This document shows positions 1-8,801 of a stretch of DNA of 28,076 bases, piece after piece (positions within the stretch are counted from its first letter, which is position 1; each line of letters opens with the position of its first letter). The notes beneath the pieces are model-generated. The model worked only from the letters and a program-made list of their open reading frames with translations. It made no database searches and was not told the origin of the DNA. The DNA comes from Spirogloea muscicola. Taxonomy: Eukaryota > Streptophyta > Zygnematophyceae > Spirogloeales > Spirogloeaceae. The stretch lies in assembly GCA_009602725.1 (NCBI GenBank), contig WELB01000151.1:92916-120991 (forward strand), given 5' to 3'. The translations under genes and the position numbers were made by a program.

Positions 1-61
1 GGGGACCCACTTCCAGGAGCCCAGCATCTCTGATCTGCGGCTGCTTAGCAGGGGTTACTGA
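1..61 (+). repeat. 3' end fragment of a retroelement ORF
   Basis: The plus frame reads ISDLRLLSRGY and then stops at 59-61. This C-terminal signature (D-L-x-x-L-(S/T)-R-G-Y-stop) recurs at the end of the clearer retroelement fragments at 2949, 3243 and 6840. The piece is cut by the window edge, so its extent to the left is unknown. It lies on the opposite strand to the neighbouring fragment at 163-575. The assignment rests on the short motif plus nucleotide similarity to 2740-2770. Confidence 0.45.
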
Positions 62-137
62 GTGTCTCGTAGCAGCTTTGTTTCTGTTACTTAGCGCTTC
101 CCCTGGCCCCCTTCTCGTACTCTGTTCATTCTTTTTC

Positions 138-157
138 GGGCTGGTTGTTCCAGCCCC
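138..157. repeat. Short inverted repeat
   Basis: GGGCTGG and CCAGCCC form a perfect 7-bp stem around a five-base loop. It lies between two retroelement fragments. It may be chance or the edge of a repeat unit. Confidence 0.3.
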
Positions 158-162
158 TATTC

Positions 163-575
163 TCAATGGGCGAGCACTTTCTTTCTGCAAGGCACTAGCC
201 TGAGCACGCTCCAGGCCGAAACTCGTCGTCGCAAGAGCGACAGATATGCAGCTGGCAAGCCCATCTCAGCCGGAAATACATCTGCACGTCGAGTGTAGCC
301 TAGATTGGCAATGTTTTGAAGCAGAGTGTGGAAGCGAGGACCCAGACAGCCAAAGATGTCAATTGCAGCTGGCAGGAGTTGATCGCATTGGGGGTAATCG
401 GAGTAATGCTGCAGTTTTCTTTGCTCTGCTCCGCCCACTGCGTGCCCAGTAATGTGTGTTGATGCTGGGCCTTTATATGCCTCCGTTATAACAACGTCGA
501 CCAGGGCCCGTGGTCCTCCACCAGGTTGCACGCCCACAATGTCAAGTGTGCGGCGTTGATGACGTCCCTGGGATT
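163..575 (-). repeat. Truncated retroelement copy D (C-terminal ORF region)
   Basis: On the minus strand this stretch is near-identical to 3748-4085 (copy A): the frame from about 537 encodes GVQPGGGPRALVDVV and continues through HTLLQNIANLGYTRR to AYLSLLRRRVSA. Similarity to copy A stops abruptly near 575, so the copy is 5'-truncated. Near 215 it lacks about four bases present in copies A and C. This shifts the frame and removes the normal C-terminus, so the copy is dead. Unlike copy A, it is not interrupted at the Leu-Leu-Arg codons, and so shows the original uninterrupted sequence at that site. Confidence 0.75.
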
Positions 576-1391
576 AGAGATATTCTTTGAGACGAGCCTT
601 CCTGGCCTTACTTCCTTTCCTTGCCCGTTGTTCATTCCTTGGGCTGGCTTGGGCCATTTTCAAGTCTTGGGGCTGGCCTCTCACAACCATTGCCTTCTTT
701 CATACCTTGATAAGCTCTTTCATTGAATCCCACTGCCCCACCACAGAGCTATTTCTCATGATAAACCTATCGTGACTGCTAAGGTCACGTGAAGATGGTG
801 ATACATGGGCGCCCAGGATACATGACACCTTTTATATTTTCTGTACCACAATGCCCTACTGGCTTACTGTGTCCTGTCGACTTCTTGCCTGACGCTCGTG
901 AATGAAGGCCTCCTGATAGACAATGCAGGCACTGCCCAAGTAGCCTGTCTATGGTCTTCTGTTCACAGGAACTTCCTTGCCTTTAGGTCTCCCATTCGGT
1001 CTTGGTTAGTCCATGTGCAGCTGCTGCTTTTGAGGGCTGCTTCTGTGCTTCTGCGATTTCCAGGAGGTCAAAGCTTTGGCTGCAGAGTGCGCAACCTCAT
1101 TGAACGGCAATGACATGCAACTTGTGCTAGGCCATTGCACGATGACAGAATGTCACTGCTTCACATTAGGAGAATTCCGGTTTGATTAGAGAGCACTATT
1201 AAGCAGTTCGTTCTGGTAGACCTGCTGGATGACTTATTGCACAGATATTTGTGCTACACCATTATCGTCCTCCAGGCAACAGTCTTGCTATAGTTTGTCG
1301 GAACAAGGTCTAGTCACTTGAGCCTGTAGCCACATTGTGAACAGCTGCATGCCTGCTCCCAACATGGTCACCGTGCAGCAAGTTGTGCTGC
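576..1391. other. Intergenic stretch with one dispersed repeat
   Basis: Bases 671-697 match a 27-base unit also found at 16121-16147 (plus) and 4975-5001 (minus), with a few substitutions. Apart from that I see no coding region, RNA gene or mobile element here. The short open frames show no recognisable protein character. The right end is the region just beyond the NTF2-like gene stop. Confidence 0.5.
671..697 (+). repeat. Dispersed 27-base repeat, copy 1
   Basis: It begins GGCTGGCCTCTCACA and ends TTGCCTTC. The copy at 16121-16147 differs at two positions and the reverse-complement copy at 4975-5001 at a few. All three lie in repeat-rich intergenic DNA near retroelement debris, which suggests a shared untranslated segment of some element. 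Confidence 0.5.
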
Positions 1392-2025
1392 TCAATCAGG
1401 TGCCTTGTAATGAGCGACCACTTTGACAACCCGGTGCCCAGAATCCAGCTCCATCACCTCCGCAGCTAGGAGGTCGTTCACACTCTTGTAGTAAAGTACG
1501 ACGCTATTGAGACCAGGGATTGCATGGTACAGCTCAAACCTGAGATTAGGGTAGGCTGCCAGCGCTTTTGCAAAGTATTCTTTAAGCAGATCATTCCCTT
1601 GAACCACTCCTTCCTTCGCACCCAACATCTGCACAAATCAATGGGCGGATTCATGGTGATGAAGTTTCAGCTTGTAATGAGGTGCTGTGTAGTATCAGGC
1701 TTCTTATCTTGCTTGTCAGTCAAGGCTTGCATATACAATATGAATTGCTGTCTGCACGAGGGCTGGTCAGCCCAGCTACAAGTCCGACTCATTATGAGAC
1801 GAGACCATAGTGCGTTGAAAGTCACATGCACTTTGGGGCATATGTATGCCAGTTCAATTGCGAAGTACACTGTATTCTAAGAAAGAGCTGTACCTGCACT
1901 ACGAAAGGCGAAGTGAAGACGACTGAGCTGTGGTAGTGCTCCATGATGCGGGTGAGATCATGCGAATTCCAGGCGGCAATCCACTCTCTGGCGAACTGAT
2001 CGGCTTGGTCTTGCGAAAAGGCCAT
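1392..2025 (-). CDS. SnoaL/NTF2-like small protein
   Basis: This is a two-exon minus-strand gene. Exon 1 is 2025-1894 (MAFSQDQADQFAREWIAAWN to FTSPFVVQ). Intron 1893-1629 is GT-AG and 265 bp. Exon 2 is 1628-1392. The joined protein is 122 residues. The start HDLTRIMEHYHSSVVFTSPF and the end NSVVLYYKSVNDLLAAEVME followed by HRVVKVVAHY match the small cone-shaped SnoaL-like/NTF2-like fold, whose members of 110-140 residues are mostly bacterial and of varied or unknown function. I infer no specific substrate. The reading is complete: clean ATG, in-phase junction, stop at the expected length. It stands alone among retroelement fragments. The close match to the bacterial form raises the possibility of transfer, but the intron shows it is now a eukaryotic gene. 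Confidence 0.8.
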
Positions 2026-2699
2026 CTTGTAATCCAGCCAGTCAGCAAATTGTACTTCAATATGGGCGAAAGAGCATCTGATACTATGAACGAGAATTCT
2101 CATACAATGTCCTAGCCACGGCCTTTGCCACGTCAAGTGATGAGGCGCCATGCACATAGGCTGTCAAGGGCTCGCCTGAATTCGATGCAGCTGCAAGGGC
2201 AGACCTGCTTGAGCACTCTCGAACGCCACTGCGAAGCCAGCCGTGCTAGCTGGTGCCAGCGTGTGTTACAATCTGTGACACCATCGCGCCGCGATGCTCT
2301 TTGCTTGGGCACGCAGCCGGCGTTGGCCGCTGTTGCCGGCTCCTATGCAGAGTGTGTGGTAGCCGGATGCGTCTTCGCCCTCCGGGCAGCTCGGGCGCCA
2401 CGACCAGCGGCAATGCAGGCGGCGTGCGCGGCACAGCAGGCGGTCGTGGTTGCGGAGCACGGCGTGTCGTGAAGGAGCGACTGGTCAAGGAGGTCGCCGA
2501 GCAGCAGCTCTGTGCGCGTCCCTAGCCGTCCTTTTGTTGAGGCTTTCCGAAAGCGGCAGGCTCTTTCGCCCTGATGTATCGCATGCGCCTGTCAGTATCT
2601 CTGCAGCGGTCAATGGCGCACGCGTTGCATCGCCGTGCCGGTCGCGCTTTCGCTGCAGCCTCTGGCTATAGACAGGAAAATGGGACTATGTAGTGACCA
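2026..2699. other. GC-rich upstream region of the NTF2-like gene
   Basis: This is the 5' flank of the minus-strand gene. Roughly 2160-2670 is GC-rich with overlapping open frames on both strands (for example 2253-2525 plus and 2246-2488 minus). None has a recognisable domain and each is explained by high GC. It may act as promoter and leader sequence, but no defined element can be pointed to. Confidence 0.35.
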
Positions 2700-2790
2700 A
2701 TCGAGTGATAGACAGGGAAGCCGCTACCCGGAGACTAGTTCCTCTGACCTGCGGCTGCTCAACAGGGGATGCTTAGCACCCAGTGGCCAC
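2700..2790 (+). repeat. Retroelement ORF-end fragment, stop codon lost
   Basis: The plus frame reads SSSDLRLLNRGC, where the related fragment at 1-61 reads SDLRLLSRGY-stop. The terminal Tyr has become Cys and the stop is gone, so this is a decayed copy. It abuts the 3' end of copy A on the opposite strand. Confidence 0.45.
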
Positions 2791-3101
2791 GATGTGCTTC
2801 AGCGATTTTCTGGCCCCGTTCTGGCCCCAATCACAGCCATCGCCCTTCACTGGAAGAGATCGTGTATAGAAAGAAATGTAGGCCAAATGGCCAGGTACAA
2901 AGGCAAGCACATCTAAAGATCTACATAACCTACAGCAGATTGACCCGCTCAATAACCACGGGTCAAAACATGAAGGTCACTACTCGATGCATGAATACTA
3001 GATGCCAGGAACGGAGCCCTTCTGCCACCTACTAGAGCTCGCCCAGCTTTCTGGTGCAAGGCACTAGCCTGAGCACGCTGCAAACAGGCCGAAACTCGTC
3101 G

Positions 3102-3110
3102 TCGCAAGAG
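3102..3110. repeat. Target-site duplication, left half (9 bp)
   Basis: TCGCAAGAG at 3102-3110 is repeated at 3739-3747. Copies C and D have a single TCGCAAGAG at the equivalent place (reverse-complemented in copy C), which shows the duplication arose on insertion of copy B. Confidence 0.75.
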
Positions 3111-3738
3111 AGAGAAGGCGCGCGGGGCGCATGAATTGAAAGGGAGGCCAATTCAAGCCAATACATTGTTCAGGCAGAGTCGAGTGCAGACTAAACAATG
3201 CTACATAATACGGAGACCTAATCTAAGGTACCTAAGATGACATTAGTACCCACGGGTGAGCACAAACAAATCTGACAAGCTAACTTGGGGAGCTGGAGCG
3301 CCGCCACGAAAGCCGGAGGCCTGACTTAGAGCGCGCCCTGCACGTTGATGAAGAGCCAATGCTTGCGAGCGCTGCAAACTAAGCGAGAGCCGCATTCTAT
3401 AATATGCAACTAAGGCCTGCGGAATGCTGGAGTGGCCCAAGCTGCCCCCCCGACTTCGACGACGCGCATCAACCAGCCGGGCCAGATGCTGGATCAGGGA
3501 GGACCATTTCACGCCGTAGCCTCCATAGATATCCATGGCACACGGGTAAAGATGGTCCCCTCGAGGATGATCATGGTAGTGCCGCTCCTTCTTGCGCTCC
3601 GCGCTGGACGTGGCCCAGCCAGACACGGTTGACGTTGGTGCGCCAGCCTTGTATGCGTCGATCAGTACCACGTCCAAGAGCAGACGAGGCCCACCGCCCC
3701 GCGGGGTAGCGACCACGTCCAGACGCCGCACGTATGGC
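3111..3738 (-). mobile_element. Retroelement copy B inserted in copy A, 5'-truncated
   Basis: The minus frame from 3738 to the stop at 3243 reads YVRRLDVVATPRGGGPRLLL to HDHPRGDHLYPCAMDIYGGY and ends SDLFVLTRGY-stop, followed by about 130 bp of 3' tail. It is a diverged relative of copy A (same GGGPR, LDVV and RGY-stop landmarks, moderate identity). It sits inside copy A, bounded on both sides by TCGCAAGAG (3102-3110 and 3739-3747), which occurs once in the uninterrupted copies C and D. Loss of the 5' part with an intact 3' end and a short duplication is the standard result of target-primed reverse transcription. There is no poly(A) tail. Confidence 0.75.
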
Positions 3739-3747
3739 TCGCAAGAG
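3739..3747. repeat. Target-site duplication, right half (9 bp)
   Basis: Partner of 3102-3110. It marks the 5' boundary of the truncated copy B. Confidence 0.75.
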
Positions 3748-4660
3748 CGACAGATATGCAGCTGGCAAGCCCATCTCAGCCGGAAACACATCTGCACGTC
3801 GAGTGTAGCCTAGATTGGCAATGTTCTGAAGCAGAGTGTGGAAGCGAGGACCCAGACAGCCAAAGATGTCGATTGCAGCTGGCAGGAGTTGATCGCATTG
3901 GGGGTAATCGGAGTAAAGCCGCAGTTTTCTTTGCTCTGCTCCGCCCACTGCGTGCCCAGCAATGTGTGTTGATGCTGGGCCTTTATATGCCTCCTTAACA
4001 ACAACGTCGACCAGGGCCCGTGGTCCTCCACCAGGTTGCACGCCGACAATGTCAAGTGTGCGGCGATGATGACGTCCCTGGGCGTCCGTGGTGATAGGCA
4101 TGATATTGTTGACTTCCACGACCGCACGGTAGCCGGCGTCGCGCATCAAGCCCGCCAGGGCATCGCGAAGGAGGTTGTGAATGCCCACCACTTCTGGTCT
4201 AGTGGGGCATCTCAGCGTGTGAGTGGCGAGCACAGCACCCTCTGCACGGAAGCCGCACTCGCACTGGCGCACCCCAATCAGGCAATCAGGTAAGAGGCCG
4301 AGGAAGAGTTGAAGCGATGTCCGAAGGCCTTGGAGCTGATGCTGAAGGCGTTGGCGACGGGGGGAGAGGTGATCCAGTCAGTGGCACCAGGTGTGGCCAG
4401 AGAAGTGAGTCTTGCCAAGCTCCTTAGATTGTTCTGAATCTCTGGCAGCCTCCTCAACCTTCTGCGGCGTTCACCTTCCACTGCCGTAACCAGTCTGGAT
4501 TGTGCCCCTCTATCAGAAGCTTGGGCGAGGGTGGAGAATGGCGTGAGTAGGGGTTGGAGAGACGGGAAAGAGCTGATGGCTGAGTCGCGGATGCTCCTCA
4601 GATCCGCTTGGAAGGGGAAGGAGCAAAAGTGGACTGGAAGAGTCTTTCTCCTTCCCTAGA

Positions 4661-5099
4661 CCTCCATGTAATCAATACGATCTGGCAATCTACTGTTGGA
4701 CGACTATGACTCTACGCTGCGGCGATCACCGGCCTCTTTGGATGGAGTCGGTGGCAGTAAATGCCAGCCCAATAGCTGGCCACATTTTGGCATAGCTGAG
4801 AAGGCCCTGGCAATGTGGACCGAGCACACAAAGTCCTACTTGATGTACCGAGCAGCTTCTGTAACAGTGATCTGGATATGCTGATATCCTGGAGCAGGGG
4901 GGAAATCTCCACAATACGAATTTGATGAAGCAAGACTGTGCAGCTGCTGTTGAGGTACGTGAAGCTCCTCCATTGAAGGCAACGGCTGTGAGATACCAGC
5001 CCAAAAAACACTAACAGATCACGGAGGGGCCAGTAAAGCGGCAAAGCACACAGCCACTCAAGTGGCGCGCGACCTAGGCCAATGGCCTGGCAGAGTGCG
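4661..5099. other. Intergenic, with one dispersed repeat
   Basis: A reverse-complement copy of the 27-base dispersed repeat lies at 4975-5001. The open frames here (for example 5044-4712 minus) have no recognisable protein features. It may include more of the 5' part of copy A, too decayed to read. Confidence 0.4.
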
Positions 5100-5350
5100 T
5101 GCCGAGCACGGTGATGAATGGCTAGAGCCTGGGACCGCTACAAACTAAGCGAGAGCCGCATACTGTATCAAGCAACAAGTGCCCGCGGAACACTAGCATA
5201 CCAAAGCTACTGATCTGACTACCACGGCCTGATCCACCTGTCGACCAGGTGGGCCAGGCCATGGATGGAGGAGGACCACTTCAGACTGTAACTGCCACTA
5301 ATGTCCTGAGTGCACGAAAGAAAGTGGTCTCCCTGGTGTGGTTTAGTAGG
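5100..5350 (-). repeat. Decayed retroelement fragment E (copy-B type)
   Basis: The minus frame reads HQGDHFLSC, then SLKWSSSIHGLAHLVD, aligned with HPRGDHLYPC and VKWSSLIQHLARLVD of copy B. The nucleotide run CTAAGCGAGAGCCGCAT is also shared with copy B at 3378-3394. The copy has substitutions and a premature stop. Its upstream end is lost just before the 5S rRNA gene. Confidence 0.6.
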
Positions 5351-5497
5351 GCCTATGTCATAAGCTCTTCTCGAAGAACGCATGAGCTGAGAGGGAATGA
5401 CGAAGACAGGTGCAGAAATAGTCCAACTTGAGCATCTTCTCCCACTCGGACCGTCTCTCTGCTGCCACCTTATCGAGGCTTGACCTGATACGTGTGA

Positions 5498-5506
5498 TAT
5501 TTTAAA
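5498..5506 (+). promoter_or_regulatory. TATA-like box upstream of the 5S gene
   Basis: TATTTTAAA lies 20-28 bases before the start of the 5S rRNA region. Plant 5S genes carry an AT-rich box at about -28 that helps RNA polymerase III initiation, so the spacing fits. Confidence 0.45.
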
Positions 5507-5524
5507 GAGACCACCACATTTGAG

Positions 5525-5639
5525 TGATACGATCATACCAGGGCCACTACACCGGATCCCATCACTCCGAAGTCAAGCTCCCTTGAGCGAGAATGGTACT
5601 GGGATGGGTGACCTCCCGGGAGGTCCTCGTGTCGTATCC
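5525..5639 (+). rRNA. 5S ribosomal RNA (solitary copy, possibly variant)
   Basis: The region opens GATACGATCATACCA, contains ACCGGATCCCATC, CTCCGAAGTCAAGC and GATGGGTGACCTCCC, and ends GTCCTCGTGTCGTATCC. These are the conserved blocks of plant-type 5S rRNA. The first bases GATACGA (5526-5532) pair perfectly with TCGTATC (5632-5638) to close helix I. The internal control elements (A-box-like at about 5569-5585, intermediate GATGGG, C box GGGTGACC) are present. Compared with the plant consensus CCCATCAGAACTCCG, this copy lacks three bases in loop C, so it may be a pseudogene or a lineage variant. It is a single copy, not a tandem array, and lies beside retroelement debris. Confidence 0.88.
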
Positions 5640-5640
5640 A

Positions 5641-5652
5641 TCTATTTCTTTC
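5641..5652 (+). terminator. T-rich run after the 5S gene
   Basis: TCTATTTCTTTC follows directly after the 3' end. RNA polymerase III usually stops at four or more T; this run is interrupted by C, so it would be a weak terminator. Confidence 0.3.
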
Positions 5653-6582
5653 TGACCGTCATAACTTTATGATGTGAAACTTCATATTATAGCAAAGATA
5701 ATTTTCCATTTACATGCTCTGCCAATCTTAGTCAATATCTGCAAACAATCCAATTTTTGAGATGATAGACAAACATCGGTTGCACTGATTCCATTGACAT
5801 TCGTGCTGATCTTCATTGACATGAAAGCCATGCACTGTATATTGCACACTCATCATCGTGGCATCACACAAGTTCGCTGACCCAAGTACGTAGACTACAA
5901 AACAACCTCCAAATGAAGGACTAGCTCTGCAGCATAGCACAAGTACACTTTGATTGCTATGGAGACGAACGTATTTAATATCGTGTTCCTATGAAGCCAT
6001 TCTTGGTCTTGCTTTTCAGAGTGAATACAGCAAATCTGGATTGAAATCCTCCGTGGGCTCAATCAGTTCGTCTTGGCCGCATCCGCGATTACTACGTGTG
6101 AGATGACGCCCTCAGCATAAATCTTATGAGAATATGGCTGCAGCTCAAAGCTCAAGCATGTTGGACGCGCTAAACTGCACACTTGTGGCCTCGATCAAGA
6201 TCTATGCAGCTACCAATGACTATGCCGGACCTGTAATTGCTAGAGCTGGTAATGGGCTGTGTGGCTTAGGCATATACCTTTGGTAGCCCGAATGCTTATG
6301 CTTCGACAGTGATCAAAAGTGCCTCTAAGTCTCATATGACCAAGAGTACATATACGGTCTCACCGTTTGAAGTACTAACGAGAAGTTCCAGGGAAAGATT
6401 GTATCGGCGACCTATTTCAAAATCATAAGCTACTGGAAAGGGCTCAGATGCGTGTATGCTTCGAGCGAGGCTGCAGATGCACCCCTGGAGTAACCGCAAT
6501 GCACTATCAGCAGAATGCTGAACCTTTCTTTCCTCAAGCCATCCGCCCCTTATGAATCCCCTTCTGAGAATAGAAGACGACC
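5653..6582. other. AT-richer intergenic region, no gene seen
   Basis: There is no long or family-like open frame on either strand, no repeat shared with the rest of the window and no structured RNA that I can recognise. It separates the 5S gene from retroelement copy C. Confidence 0.5.
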
Positions 6583-6592
6583 TCTCTTGTCG
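6583..6592. repeat. Target-site duplication of copy C, left half
   Basis: TCTCTTGTCG, repeated directly at 6943-6952 on the other side of copy C. Confidence 0.65.
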
Positions 6593-6942
6593 TCTCTACA
6601 CTCTGCTTCAAAACATTGCCAATCTAGGCTACACTCGACGTGCAGATGTGTTTCCGGCTGAGATGGGCTTGCCAGCTGCATATCTGTCGCTCTTGCGACG
6701 ACGAGTTTCGGCCTGTTTGCAGCGTGCTCAGGCTAGTGCCTTGCACCAGAAAGCTGGGCTCTAGTAGGTGGCAGAAGGGCTCCGTTCCTGGCATCTAGTA
6801 TTCATGCATCGAGTAGTGACCTTTATGTTTTGACCCGTGGTTATTGAGCGGGTCAATCTGCTGTAGGTTATGTAGATTTTTATATGTGCTTGCCTTTGTA
6901 CCTGGCCATTTGGCCTACATTTCTTTCTAATACACGATCTCT
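6593..6942 (+). mobile_element. Short retroelement copy C flanked by a 10-bp duplication
   Basis: This copy starts abruptly within the coding region (TLLQNIANLGYTRRADVFPA) and continues through AYLSLLRRRVSACLQRAQ into the 3' untranslated tail that also ends copy A. TCTCTTGTCG occurs immediately before (6583-6592) and after (6943-6952). Four bases (CGAG) present in copy A (around 3050-3053) are missing near 6761, causing an early stop at 6762. The ancestral ending SDLYVLTRGY-stop is still readable in another frame at 6814-6846. It is a dead, heavily 5'-truncated insertion. Confidence 0.75.
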
Positions 6943-6952
6943 TCTCTTGTCG
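6943..6952. repeat. Target-site duplication of copy C, right half
   Basis: Second TCTCTTGTCG. It marks the 3' end of the inserted element at about TACACGATCT. Confidence 0.65.
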
Positions 6953-8100
6953 AGCTCTTGTTTTCTCTGTCCTAAAACCTACCCCCTGCACCCTTGATCC
7001 TGAATATTCGCGAGCTGTTACTGGCTTCCTTGCTATTTTTGCACACGAGATGTCATCACACGACTGTCTAGCTTATACTGACCTTTGCCTCGTCCCAAGG
7101 TACTTGCCTCTGGTTTTTTGTATTATAACACTTAGATATTGGAGCTCTTTCTGTGAAAGTGCGGCATTTTCTTGGAAAGTTTTTGGCTGGGATGTGGCCA
7201 CTCCCGTTCCTACGTATTCCCGGACGCACATTTGAAAGACGCGCATGAAGTGCATCTGCGTCCGTGATTTGCAAGTGGAACATTTCAGTCATCCCAAGTC
7301 TTTTAAAGTCGCTAGATCAGATTGGAGTGGCAAGAGACTCTCGAAGTGTACATGTGGAGACGATATTGCCAGAAGCGTCCATAGTGGGACATTGGAGCGC
7401 AAGCACCGGCAAGTGCCAAGGTACGTCTAGCTGGGCATCATCATCAACTATCTGGGGCACACCACATTGCACAAATATGGGGATAAGAGAGGCACGAATG
7501 AGGAGTGCAAGAGGGCCAGCCCACAATGCTGTACGCTGGAGCCTTCAGACGACTCTCCTGTGTACGAGTCAAGGACTCCTATACAGGTAGTCGATAAAAA
7601 ACTTTTGCAGCGTTGACAGCAGGAAGCTGCGAGGCTGCGACCAGAGCTCTAGAGCGTGTTAATGTACTTTGACTGCCATTTGGTCTGGGCTGGCTTTAGA
7701 ATCTAAATCAGCAGACTCATGCGATCAACGAGGCAAGGGATATTGTACAGTCCTTTGCCAAGCGGCTACCGCAAATGCTGGCGAGCTGGCCGTGCCGCAG
7801 CAGGAGGCTGGAGATGATAGTTGGTGGCGCTCTTAAGGGCAGGTGCCATGTGCTGTATTTGATGTTTCACAACCACCGTCCAACTTGAGACGGTGGTTTT
7901 GAAAGGCCAGCACGACAAACACGTACTAGGTCTAGTGGGAGGTCTTATCACGAAGACTCCAACCAAATTAGCAACACCCAACTAAGGGGGACATAACTCC
8001 CTGCTGCTTGTGCTTCTGATGACAAGGGCTTAGTGAGTGGCTATCTGGCAGCTTCTTCTGGTAGCCACACTTCTAGATAGAGCAGAAGACGCTCTTCTCA
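6953..8100. other. Intergenic region with one hairpin, no gene seen
   Basis: The open frames are short and carry no recognisable domain. The only structure is the inverted repeat at 7866-7903, listed separately. GC rises sharply after about 8100 on entering the BELL gene upstream region. Confidence 0.5.
7866..7903. repeat. Long imperfect inverted repeat (hairpin)
   Basis: AACCACCGTC (7871-7880) pairs perfectly with GACGGTGGTT (7889-7898) around an eight-base loop. After one mismatch the stem is extended by TTTCA with TGAAA. It is not part of any recognised gene and may be a remnant of a small inverted-repeat element. Confidence 0.5.
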
Positions 8101-8801
8101 AAAGGAGGAGTTGAGAAGAGACGGCTGGAGAGGAATGGCGGCGCCGTCGGCCGGCGAGCGCACGAGGAGGCGCGGGTGATGTGACGGGCCGCACGGCCGG
8201 GGAGGGGGGATAGTCCACGGACCGGATGACGCCCCCAGGGCGGGGCTGGATACTGAACCGGCGCGGATTCTATGGCGTCGGGGCGGCCGGCGGGGGGGCG
8301 AGCTGCAGGCCGGCCGGCCGGGACCGGGCGAGACGTGACAGCCCACCCCACCCCGCCCGCCATCGCTGTCCAGCCGCCAGCTCCCGCTGCGCTGGCGCGC
8401 GCTCGCCGGCCTGCCTCGACATCCCATCCTCACGCTACTCCTCTGCGCTAGCCACAGTGAGGCCGCTCGATTCTCGCACCGTCGGCAGGCTGAGCCAGCG
8501 TTGTAGTTACCCACCACCTATCGGCATGGCGGCCGAGGAGCCGCCGTGACGTGCCTTTTGCTTGGTCCCGCCACCATCGCTGCGGCGAGACGACTCGACG
8601 TTACGCTGCTGCGCCGAGGGGTCCTCGCGTCGTGCGCCCACAAGCCCAGCTCGGCGGTCCTGAGAAGGCCGGCCTCGCGCTGATGTGCTCGCTGGCCGAG
8701 CTCTGCCACCGCGGCAGCGCGAGCTCGCACGGGCCCGCGCCGCCCTGGCCGCGCCCTGCCACGGGCCGCCAGCCCTGCTACGTGCAGCGGCAGGCCAGTA
8801 G
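8101..8801. promoter_or_regulatory. GC-rich upstream and leader region of the BELL gene
   Basis: This very GC-rich stretch with many CpG lies directly before the BELL coding start. It yields overlapping open frames on both strands, none with protein-family character. It probably contains the promoter and 5' leader. No TATA box or defined element can be assigned, and an untranslated upstream exon cannot be excluded. Confidence 0.35.

Larger units (their letters stand above)
2858..4660 (-). mobile_element. Non-LTR-like retroelement copy A, 5'-truncated, interrupted by copy B
   Basis: Coding sequence runs on the minus strand from about 4655 to a TGA at 2951-2949, with a short 3' untranslated tail to about 2858. 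The upstream part (about 4655-4280) reads LRSIRDSAISSFPSLQPLL and then ATDWITSPPVANAFSISSKA, resembling the region after the reverse transcriptase core in non-LTR elements. A frameshift near 4280 leads into a Cys/His cluster (CECGF, then HTLRC) and a module with VVEVNNI, RTLDIVG and ALVDVVV, plausibly a restriction-like nuclease of the PD-(D/E)XK type. The frame is broken at 3747/3110 by copy B and then resumes, ending HVLTRGY-stop. No catalytic reverse transcriptase YxDD box is present here. The element type is inferred; the repeat relationships are direct. Confidence 0.7.

Noticed and set aside
2253-2525. Plus open frame of 90 codons in the GC-rich region
   Set aside because: There is no recognisable family. 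Overlapping frames on both strands indicate composition bias.
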